A stretch of DNA of 8,486 nt, taken from the NCBI GenBank assembly GCA_015229095.1, contig JADGCE010000116.1, positions 1-8,486 on the forward strand. The letters run 5' to 3'. The DNA is from Magnetococcales bacterium. Lineage in GTDB: Bacteria > Pseudomonadota > Magnetococcia > Magnetococcales > Magnetaquicoccaceae. This document shows positions 1 to 5,304 of this stretch, in pieces (positions within the stretch are counted from its first letter, which is position 1; each line of letters begins with the position of its first letter). Below the pieces are notes generated by a model. It had not been told where the DNA came from. It made no database searches and saw only the letters and a program-made list of their open reading frames with translations. The position numbers and the translations under genes are program-made.

Positions 1-3
1 TAT

Positions 4-80
4 TGGTCGGGGTGACTGGATTCGAACCAGCGACCCCTGCGTCCCGAACGCAGTGCTCTACCAGGCTGAGCCACACCCCG
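4..80 (-). tRNA. tRNA-Pro, anticodon CGG
   Basis: Reading the minus strand, the sequence folds as a full cloverleaf. The acceptor arm is CGGGGTG paired with CACCCCG, the discriminator base is A, and the CCA end is encoded in the DNA. The T arm carries GGTTCGAATCC. The anticodon stem CTGCG/CGCAG encloses the loop TTCGGGA, whose middle bases CGG read the proline codon CCG. The length of 77 nt including CCA is normal. It lies downstream of the polyprenyl synthase gene on the same strand, but a good -10 box in between suggests its own transcription. The isotype call rests on the anticodon and is secure. Confidence 0.96.
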
Positions 81-99
81 ACTGACCTGCTTGCGGGCG

Positions 100-105
100 A
101 TTGTA
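100..105 (-). promoter_or_regulatory. Putative -10 box for tRNA-Pro
   Basis: On the minus strand this hexamer reads TACAAT, five of six matches to the sigma-70 consensus TATAAT. It would start transcription about a dozen bases before the mature 5' end of the tRNA at 80, a typical short tRNA leader. I do not see a good -35 box at 16-18 bp spacing, so the call rests on the -10 and its position alone. Confidence 0.45.
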
Positions 106-159
106 GCGACTTTGCCGAAAAAAGCCAGCAACGTCGCAAAAAAAATGCTCGCCCACACA

Positions 160-1194
160 CTAAAAACTGCGACTGACGGAAAAATCGGCCAGCAATGCCA
201 AGGCATCCCGTTCGCGGGAGTCTGGCAGATGGCGAAGCTGCGCCTTGGCCTGCTCTGCCAACTGACGCGCCAGCCCCATGGTGTACTCCAGGGATCCCCG
301 CGCACGGATCAGCTGGATGGCCCGTTGCAACCCCCCCTCAATACGGGCCTTCTCCTCCAGGCTCTGAGACCAGAAGTGACGCTCCTCCGCGCTGCCATGA
401 TGATAGGCATGGATCACCGGCAAGGTGATCTTGCCCTCCTGAAAATCATCCCCGATGGATTTGCCCAACGCCTCGTTGGAAGAGGCATAGTCCAACGCAT
501 CATCCACCACCTGGAAAGCCCTTCCCAAAAACTCTCCATAGTCTGCCAGGCATCTCTCTTCTTCCTCACTGCGTCCGCTCAGCACCGCACCCAGGCGGGC
601 TGCTGCTGCAAACAGTGTGGCCGTTTTGCGGGAGACAACCTCCAGATATTGCGCCTCGGTGGTGGCGAGATCATTGCTGACCACCAGCTGCATCACCTCT
701 CCCTCCGAAATGACCGCACAGGCATCCGCCAGAATGCGCAACACCTTCAAATCCCCGTATTCCACCAGCATTTGAAACGAACGGGAAAACAAAAAATCAC
801 CCACCAGAACCGGGGCCTTGCTGCCCCAAATGGCATTGGCCGTCAACTGGCCACGCCGCCGGTCCGACTTGTCCACCACATCATCATGCAGCAACGTCGC
901 TGTGTGAATAAACTCCACCACCGCTGCCAGAAGGGCGTGGCCTCGACCCGTGTAGCCAAACATCCGGGCGGTCACCAGGGTCAAAATCGGTCGCAACCGC
1001 TTGCCACCGCTGTTGATCAGGTGAGACCCCAAGGTCGGAATCAACTCCACACGCGCATTGAGTTGCTCCACAATGATCCGGTTGGTCTCCTCAAGGTCTG
1101 CGGCAATCAACGCTTGCAAACGCTCCAGGACAGAGGCGGTCTCTGATCGGGGAATGGGTCGCACAGAGGGGGCTGGAATGTCTGAAAGAAGCAC
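160..1194 (-). CDS. ispB: Long-chain polyprenyl diphosphate synthase (octaprenyl type)
   Basis: This 344-residue protein is a trans-isoprenyl diphosphate synthase. It adds isopentenyl diphosphate units to an allylic primer to make the side chain of ubiquinone or another quinone, in the cytoplasm or at the inner membrane. The substrate-binding GGKRLRP lies at residues 63-69. The first aspartate-rich motif DDVVD is at 104-108 and is followed by RRRG. The second, DDALD, is at 231-235, followed by GKSIGDDFQEGK. The residue five before the first motif is Ala99, a small residue, which fits long-chain rather than C15/C20 products (family knowledge). Exact chain length cannot be read from sequence. 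The start is GTG at 1194, with only a weak AAGG upstream; the roughly 20-residue N-terminal lead is slightly long for the family, so a later start is possible. It is divergent from maf and rplU. Confidence 0.93.
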   Translation of the reverse strand: MLLSDIPAPSVRPIPRSETASVLERLQALIAADLEETNRIIVEQLNARVELIPTLGSHLINSGGKRLRPILTLVTARMFGYTGRGHALLAAVVEFIHTATLLHDDVVDKSDRRRGQLTANAIWGSKAPVLVGDFLFSRSFQMLVEYGDLKVLRILADACAVISEGEVMQLVVSNDLATTEAQYLEVVSRKTATLFAAAARLGAVLSGRSEEEERCLADYGEFLGRAFQVVDDALDYASSNEALGKSIGDDFQEGKITLPVIHAYHHGSAEERHFWSQSLEEKARIEGGLQRAIQLIRARGSLEYTMGLARQLAEQAKAQLRHLPDSRERDALALLADFSVSRSF

Positions 1195-1223
1195 GGGCCT
1201 TATTCCACAGGAGGAGAGCGCAA

Positions 1224-1248
1224 CGCGCGCCCTTGAAAAGCGCGCGCG
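1224..1248. other. GC-alternating hairpin in the ispB-maf divergent region
   Basis: CGCGCGC at 1224-1230 is the reverse complement of GCGCGCG at 1242-1248 (and, in a shifted register, of 1240-1246). Between them CTT and AAG can also pair around a GAA loop, with one C-C mismatch. On the minus strand it would sit in the proposed leader of ispB. There is no T-run on either side, so it is not a standard terminator. The remainder of the 1195-1373 gap holds a weak inverted repeat, AAGAAC (1264-1269) with GTTCTT (1291-1296), and no gene. Confidence 0.4.
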
Positions 1249-1260
1249 AATGCAGCGAAC

Positions 1261-1288
1261 ATTAAGAACCTTACGAGGGAACCGTCAA
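1261..1288 (-). promoter_or_regulatory. Possible sigma-70 promoter for ispB
   Basis: On the minus strand TTGACG (1288-1283) is followed after 16 bp by CTTAAT (1266-1261). These match the -35 consensus at five of six positions and the -10 at four of six. Transcription would begin near 1254, giving a leader of about 60 nt before the GTG start that includes a GC-rich hairpin. This is pattern matching only. Confidence 0.35.
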
Positions 1289-1373
1289 GTGTTCTTGAGG
1301 GGAAAGGAGAGGATTTTTTTTGCGGCGTTCCATGCGGTGCGTGCGGCCCGCTTTCTGGGAGTATGGAATTTAT

Positions 1374-1979
1374 ATGGAATCAACCGGTTTATCCTGCTGT
1401 TGGCTGGGTGCCTCCCTTCCTCCACGAATTTGCCTGGCTTCGGCATCTCCGCGACGCTTGACCCTGCTGCGGCAGGTGGGGATAGATCCCATGGTTCACC
1501 CGACCGACATGGACGAAAGCCGTCGGCCCGGAGAATCCGTGCGGGAATATGTCAAACGCATGGCCATCGGCAAGGCGCGCCTGGGCCCTGCCTGCGGTGC
1601 CGATGTGATCATCGGAGCCGATACCATCGTCGTGCTGGATCAGGAGGTGCTGGGCAAACCCGCCCATGCCGACGAGGCCCGGCAGATGTTGGCCCGCATC
1701 GCCGGGCGTGCCCACGACGTGCTGACCGCCGTGGCCCTCTATCAACCCGCCACCCGGCGCTCTCTGCATCGGGTGGTGAAAAGCCGTGTTTGGATCAAAC
1801 CCCTCACCCCGGAGGAGATCGCAGCCTATGTGGCCACCGGGGAACCCTTGGACAAGGCGGGCTCCTACGGCATTCAGGGTATGGGGGCCGCACTGGTGAC
1901 CCGTCTGGAAGGCTCCTGTTCCGGGGTGGCTGGATTGCCTCTGTGGGAAACTTTGGGGTTGCTGCGGGAATTCACTTGA
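1374..1979 (+). CDS. maf: Maf family nucleoside triphosphate pyrophosphatase (dTTP/UTP type)
   Basis: Maf proteins hydrolyse non-canonical or pyrimidine nucleoside triphosphates to the monophosphate plus pyrophosphate, cleaning the nucleotide pool. Counting from the ATG at 1374 (201 residues), the signature SASPRR lies at 23-28, GADT with the presumed catalytic Asp83 at 81-84, GKP at 94-96, and DKAGSYGIQG at 160-169. The DKAGSYGIQG region and SRVWIKPLT favour the YhdE-like dTTP/UTPase group. The start is ambiguous. A TTG at 1320 in the same frame has a much better ribosome binding site (AAGGAGAGG, 1304-1312) and would add 18 residues, giving 219. I prefer 1374 because usual family members are about 190-200 residues long. 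The stop codon overlaps a promoter-like element facing rplU. Confidence 0.88.
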   Translation: MESTGLSCCWLGASLPPRICLASASPRRLTLLRQVGIDPMVHPTDMDESRRPGESVREYVKRMAIGKARLGPACGADVIIGADTIVVLDQEVLGKPAHADEARQMLARIAGRAHDVLTAVALYQPATRRSLHRVVKSRVWIKPLTPEEIAAYVATGEPLDKAGSYGIQGMGAALVTRLEGSCSGVAGLPLWETLGLLREFT

Positions 1980-2003
1980 CTCGCGCCTCGATTTCGTGAC
2001 AAT
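1976..2003 (+). promoter_or_regulatory. Likely sigma-70 promoter of the rplU operon
   Basis: TTGACT (1976-1981, five of six matches to the -35 consensus) is followed after 16 bp by GACAAT (1998-2003, four of six matches to the -10). The -35 box overlaps the TGA stop of maf. Transcription would start near 2010 and leave a leader of about 100 nt before the rplU start. That leader contains a small inverted repeat, TTGGC (2046-2050) with GCCAA (2056-2060), too slight to call a regulatory element. Confidence 0.5.
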
Positions 2004-2111
2004 AAACAGTTTCCCATAAAGTCAGCCCTGGGACCGCGGTGGCAGTTGGCAGATCGCCAATGTCGGAGTGCGGCTCGGCGGTTTCTTCGGCCATTCTGGA
2101 GGACGGATATT

Positions 2112-2432
2112 ATGTATGCGGTGGTCCGCACGGGCGGAAAACAATATAAAGTGGCAGTCAATGATGTCATTCGCGTCGAAACTTTGCCAGGGGAGCAGGG
2201 CGATACCGTGGTGCTGGGTGAAGTGTTGCTCGTGGATGGCGATGGTGGCGTGAAGGTTGGCACGGCCCTGCAAGGCACCCAGGTGGATGGGGTGATCGTT
2301 CGCCAGTTGCGGGATAAAAAAGTGCTGGTTTTCAAAAAACAGCGGCGCAAAAATTATCGCCGCAAGCACGGCCATCGGCAAAATCTGACCGAATTGAAAA
2401 TCACGGGCATTCATCCCTCAGTCGGAGTGTAA
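2112..2432 (+). CDS. rplU: 50S ribosomal protein L21
   Basis: L21 is a component of the large ribosomal subunit that binds 23S rRNA. The 106-residue product begins MYAVVRTGGKQYKV, the family's N-terminal signature, and carries the basic C-terminal stretch with KKQRRKNYRRKHGHRQ, followed by TELKITGI. The length is close to the usual 103. The ATG at 2112 is chosen because GGAGGA (2098-2103) stands 8 nt upstream and the protein aligns from its first residue; an open frame reaching back to 2046 has no family support. L27 follows after 4 nt, the classic rplU-rpmA pair, and a promoter-like element lies about 110 nt upstream. Confidence 0.98.
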   Translation: MYAVVRTGGKQYKVAVNDVIRVETLPGEQGDTVVLGEVLLVDGDGGVKVGTALQGTQVDGVIVRQLRDKKVLVFKKQRRKNYRRKHGHRQNLTELKITGIHPSVGV

Positions 2433-2436
2433 AAAA

Positions 2437-2700
2437 ATGGCTCATAAAAAAGCAGCGGGCAGTACACGCAACGGGCGGGATTCCGCCGGTCGTCGGTTGG
2501 GGGTCAAGCTGTTCGGCGGTGAGGAGGCCATCCCAGGCAACATTATCATCCGCCAGCGCGGTACGCGGGTCTATCCCGGTCGCGGTGTCGGCATGGGCAA
2601 AGATCACACGCTCTACGCCCTGATTCCGGGACAGGTGCTCTTTTCCGAACGGGACAACCGGAAATATGTGAACATCCGCCCCGTGGAACAAGAGGCCTAG
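2437..2700 (+). CDS. rpmA: 50S ribosomal protein L27
   Basis: L27 sits at the peptidyl-transferase centre of the large subunit, where its N-terminal tail reaches towards the tRNA ends. The 87-residue product starts MAHKKAAGSTRNGRDS, so it has the proteobacterial form without the cleaved N-terminal extension of Firmicutes. GRGVGMGKDHTLYAL is the conserved core. The ATG follows the rplU stop after 4 nt, and GGAG in the last codons of rplU can serve as its ribosome binding site. Co-transcription with rplU is nearly certain. The 72 nt after it (2701-2772) contain no recognised gene or terminator, so read-through into obg is likely. Confidence 0.98.
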   Translation: MAHKKAAGSTRNGRDSAGRRLGVKLFGGEEAIPGNIIIRQRGTRVYPGRGVGMGKDHTLYALIPGQVLFSERDNRKYVNIRPVEQEA

Positions 2701-2772
2701 GTCTGCCCGTGTGCCCCATTGGCAACGCCTGGCCGTATGCCGTCCTGTTGGTCCGTGCTGACCTGAGCCGCC

Positions 2773-3948
2773 ATGCGCTTTCTGGATGACGCCAAGATCT
2801 ATATCCGCTCCGGGGATGGTGGCGGTGGTGCGGCCTCTTTTCGCCGGGAAAAGTTTATCCCCCTGGGTGGCCCGGATGGTGGGGATGGCGGCCATGGTGG
2901 CAGCGTGATCCTGGTGGCGGATCCGCACCTGAACACCCTGATCGATTTTCGCTATCGGCAGCATTTCAAAGCCCAACGGGGAAACAACGGCATGAAACAG
3001 TGCCGCGCCGGTCGCTCCGCAGAGGATCTTCTTGTTCCCGTTCCGGTGGGGACTGTGGTGCGTTTGGACAGCGACGGTTCGCTGCTGTGCGACTTGGTCC
3101 ATCCCGGTCAGACGTTCCTCCTGGCCGCCGGTGGACGCGGGGGGCAGGGCAATGTCCACTATAAAAGCTCCACCAACCGCTCTCCCCACCAGTGCCAACC
3201 GGGAGAAAAAGGGAGAGAGCTGTGGGTGCGTCTCGAACTGAAGTTGTTGGCCGATGTGGGGCTGATTGGTATGCCCAACGCAGGCAAATCCACGCTTCTT
3301 TCTGTGGTCTCCGCCGCCCGGCCCCGCATTGCTGACTATCCTTTCACAACCCTGGTGCCCAACCTGGGGGTGGTGCGCGCCGGCCCGGAATCCAGTTTTG
3401 TCATGGCAGACATTCCCGGTCTGGTGGCCGGGGCCAGTGACGGCCATGGTTTGGGACATGCCTTTCTCCGTCATGTGGAGCGTTGCGCCCTGTTGGTCCA
3501 TCTGGTGGAGGCACTCCCCCTGGATGGTTCGGATCCGGTGGCCAACCTGCAGCAGATCGAACGGGAGTTGGCCGCCTATTCCCCGACGTTGGCGGCCAAG
3601 CCCCGCTGGGTGGTACTGAGCAAGTGCGACCTGATGGCCCCGGAGGCCCGCACTCCCCTCCTCAAACGGTTGCGCAAGGCCATCTCCCGGCAGTTGCCCG
3701 CCTGGAAAGCGGCCAAAAAAGCCAACAAGCAGTGGTTATATGCCCTTTCGGCTCTCAGCGGTGAGGGGGTGCAATCCTGGCTGATGCCGTTGGCCCATGA
3801 GGTGCAGCGCATCCGTCTCCAGCAAGAGCCGGCTGCCCTGCAGGATGCACCCACCCGAGCGGGAAGAGCACCCATCACAGCCGATCATGATGAACGGGAT
3901 GAGTACGAGCATGGAGAGGATGAGGTCGAGTGTATCTGGGTGCCATGA
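2773..3948 (+). CDS. obg: Obg/CgtA GTPase, large-subunit assembly
   Basis: Obg is a slow GTPase that binds pre-50S particles and links ribosome assembly to growth and stress. The 391-residue protein has the glycine-rich Obg fold at about 1-158 (GDGGGG, GGPDGGDGG), then a GTPase domain. Its Walker A is GMPNAGKST (166-174), switch I is PFTTLVPNLG (190-199), and G3 is DIPG (213-216). G4 reads SKCD (283-286) where NKxD is usual, and G5 is SAL (326-328). The acidic tail ends EVECIWVP, like other proteobacterial Obg proteins. The ATG at 2773 is the first in frame after a stop at 2764-2766 and aligns with the family N-terminus, although no clear Shine-Dalgarno precedes it. The 3' end overlaps the predicted proB start. 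Confidence 0.96.
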   Translation: MRFLDDAKIYIRSGDGGGGAASFRREKFIPLGGPDGGDGGHGGSVILVADPHLNTLIDFRYRQHFKAQRGNNGMKQCRAGRSAEDLLVPVPVGTVVRLDSDGSLLCDLVHPGQTFLLAAGGRGGQGNVHYKSSTNRSPHQCQPGEKGRELWVRLELKLLADVGLIGMPNAGKSTLLSVVSAARPRIADYPFTTLVPNLGVVRAGPESSFVMADIPGLVAGASDGHGLGHAFLRHVERCALLVHLVEALPLDGSDPVANLQQIERELAAYSPTLAAKPRWVVLSKCDLMAPEARTPLLKRLRKAISRQLPAWKAAKKANKQWLYALSALSGEGVQSWLMPLAHEVQRIRLQQEPAALQDAPTRAGRAPITADHDERDEYEHGEDEVECIWVP

Positions 3949-5089
3949 CCCGGCGGAGCGCCTCCGGCAAGCGTGGCAGCAGGTGCGCCAGGCCAGGCGG
4001 GTGGTGGTCAAAATCGGCTCCAACCTGCTGACCGCCGGTGGCAAGGGATTGCGGCAGGAGTGGATCGCCCAGCGCGCCACGGAGATCGTTCACCTGCTCC
4101 AGGAGGGACGGCAGGTGGTGGTGGTCACCTCAGGGGCTGTGGCCGCCGGCGCCCCCCTGCTGCGCCTGAAACACCCCCCGGCCTCGCTCCGGGAAAAGCA
4201 GGCGGCTGCCGCCGCCGGACAGACCATCCTGATGCGCTGTTACGAGTTGGCCTTTGCCGCCCACGATACGGCGGTGGCGCAGGTGCTGATCACCCGGGCC
4301 GATGTGGAAAATCGTCGGCGTTATCTCAACGCCCGGGATACATTGTGGACCCTCACCTCCCTGGGGTTGGTGCCGGTGGTCAACGAAAATGATACCGTCA
4401 TGGTGGAAGAGATCAAGTTTGGTGACAATGACACCTTGTCCGCCAATGTGGCCGATCTGCTGGGCGCGGACCTGCTCATCCTGCTCTCCGATGTGGCCGG
4501 TTTTTTTGATGCCGATCCCCGTCTGAACCCCCAGGCGCGCCCTCTGCCCCTGGTGGAGCAGGTTACCCCTGCATTGGAAAAATTGGCGGGGGGCGCGGGC
4601 ACCACGGTGGGGCGTGGCGGCATGGCGACCAAGTTGAAGGCCGCCAAAATGGCGGCACGGCGCGGTTGCCATACGGTGTTGACCGATGGTTTTCGCGACA
4701 ACCCCATTACGGAAGTGTTCAAAAGCGGGCCGGTGGGCACCCTGTTTCTGGCGGATGGAACCCCGCTCAGCGCCCACAAAGCCTGGATCGCCAATGCCCG
4801 TTTGAGTCGCGGCGAAGTGCTCCTGGATGCCGGGGCAACCCGGGCGCTGCAAGCCGGCAAAAGCCTGCTGGCCAAGGGTGTGGTGGCGGTGCGGGGTCGC
4901 TTTGACCGGGGCGATGCCGTGGTCTGTCTGGACCCGGAGGGCTGCCCCATTGCCCAGGGATCGGTAAACTATAACGCCGATGAGTTGCAGCGCATCATGG
5001 GACAACACAGCACGGCTTTTGAGGCCATTCTGGGGTTTGTGGGGGATGCGGAGGTTGTGCATCGGGATAATATGGTATTATTGGGGTAA
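3920..5089 (+). CDS. proB: Glutamate 5-kinase
   Basis: ProB phosphorylates L-glutamate with ATP to glutamyl 5-phosphate, the first and usually feedback-inhibited step of proline synthesis. From the chosen ATG (389 residues) the amino-acid kinase domain carries VVVKIGSNLL (28-37, Lys31), VTSGAVAAG (69-77), VNENDTV (154-160), FGDNDTLSA (167-175) and GTTVGRGGMATKLKAA (227-242). A C-terminal PUA domain spans about 296-370. The start is uncertain: in-frame ATGs at 3887, 3890, 3899 and 3911 and a GTG at 3983 are alternatives. The ATG at 3920 has GGAGAGG directly before it and overlaps the obg end by 29 nt. The GTG would give 368 residues, closest to the 367 of E. coli. Function is not in doubt; only the N-terminus is. 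Confidence 0.95.
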   Translation: MRSSVSGCHDPAERLRQAWQQVRQARRVVVKIGSNLLTAGGKGLRQEWIAQRATEIVHLLQEGRQVVVVTSGAVAAGAPLLRLKHPPASLREKQAAAAAGQTILMRCYELAFAAHDTAVAQVLITRADVENRRRYLNARDTLWTLTSLGLVPVVNENDTVMVEEIKFGDNDTLSANVADLLGADLLILLSDVAGFFDADPRLNPQARPLPLVEQVTPALEKLAGGAGTTVGRGGMATKLKAAKMAARRGCHTVLTDGFRDNPITEVFKSGPVGTLFLADGTPLSAHKAWIANARLSRGEVLLDAGATRALQAGKSLLAKGVVAVRGRFDRGDAVVCLDPEGCPIAQGSVNYNADELQRIMGQHSTAFEAILGFVGDAEVVHRDNMVLLG

Positions 5090-5123
5090 AACGGATCGGC
5101 CTTGATCATCGTTTCGGCTGTTC

Positions 5124-5153
5124 CTGGGGGAGGCGGAGAACCGCCTCCCCCAG
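5124..5153 (+). terminator. Strong hairpin after proB, possible terminator or attenuator
   Basis: CTGGGGGAGGCGG (5124-5136) pairs perfectly with 5141-5153 around an AGAA loop, a 13-bp GC-rich stem with a stable-type tetraloop. A run of five T stands at 5167-5171 and another at 5181-5185, but the first is 13 nt beyond the stem, too far for a standard Rho-independent terminator. It may still slow or end transcription between proB and proA, or it may simply be part of the surrounding repeat. Confidence 0.4.
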
Positions 5154-5190
5154 ACCCCCTCCACCCTTTTTATTCAATAGTTTTTGCTAT

Positions 5191-5265
5191 CAGGGGTCCA
5201 GGGGGATTATCCCCCTGGCGGGTCCAGGGGCAGAGCCCCTGGTGGGGCTGGGGGCAAAGCCCCCA
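5191..5265 (+). repeat. GC-rich three-hairpin repeat unit, copy A
   Basis: Three hairpins follow one another. The first is CCAGGGGG (5198-5205) with CCCCCTGG (5211-5218) around ATTAT. The second is CCAGGGGC (5224-5231) with GCCCCTGG (5235-5242) around AGA. The third is TGGGGGC (5249-5255) with GCCCCCA (5259-5265) around AAA. The unit opens with GGGGTCCAGGGG, which also opens the copies after rlmH. It is non-coding and is nested within the larger inverted repeat between proB and proA. It resembles REP-type interspersed palindromes in design. Confidence 0.75.
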
Positions 5266-5304
5266 CTGGCCGAAACGATGATCAGGGTCGACAGGAGAGA
5301 TCTT

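Larger units (their letters stand above)
5096..5291. repeat. Long inverted repeat enclosing the proB-proA intergenic region
   Basis: Arms at 5096-5118 and 5269-5291 can pair over 23 bp. The inner 16 bp are perfect (TGATCATCGTTTCGGC against its complement at 5269-5284). In the outer seven, five are Watson-Crick and two are G-U pairs. The left arm begins 7 nt after the proB stop, and the right arm ends one base before the proA ribosome binding site. The enclosed sequence holds a 13-bp hairpin and a three-hairpin GC-rich unit described separately. It could be a regulatory RNA structure of the operon, or terminal inverted repeats of a small non-autonomous mobile element of about 190 bp. I see no convincing target-site duplication. 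Confidence 0.7.

Noticed and set aside
4..80. tRNA-Pro as an integration site for a genomic island
   Set aside because: No integrase gene or repeated tRNA 3' end is seen in the window; the flanking genes are ordinary housekeeping genes.
138..145. Terminator for ispB at a run of eight T (minus strand)
   Set aside because: No stable GC-rich stem precedes the run.
91..1146. Open frame of 351 codons on the plus strand opposite ispB
   Set aside because: It lies antisense to a gene with all family motifs; stop-free antisense frames are expected in high-GC coding DNA, and its product matches nothing I recognise.
1058..1999. Plus-strand open frame of 313 codons crossing the ispB start, the intergenic region and maf
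   Set aside because: It overlaps maf in another frame, has no family features, and begins inside ispB antisense.
2401..3501. Minus-strand open frame of 366 codons opposite rpmA and obg
   Set aside because: Shadow of two well-supported genes; no recognisable domain.
5242..5304. N-terminal extension of proA by 21 codons
   Set aside because: It would start inside the repeat; the ATG at 5305 has a well-placed AGGAG and gives the exact family length.
5090..5304. Proline-codon leader peptide attenuator or T-box ahead of proA
   Set aside because: No short open frame rich in proline codons with its own ribosome binding site, and no T-box sequence is visible.
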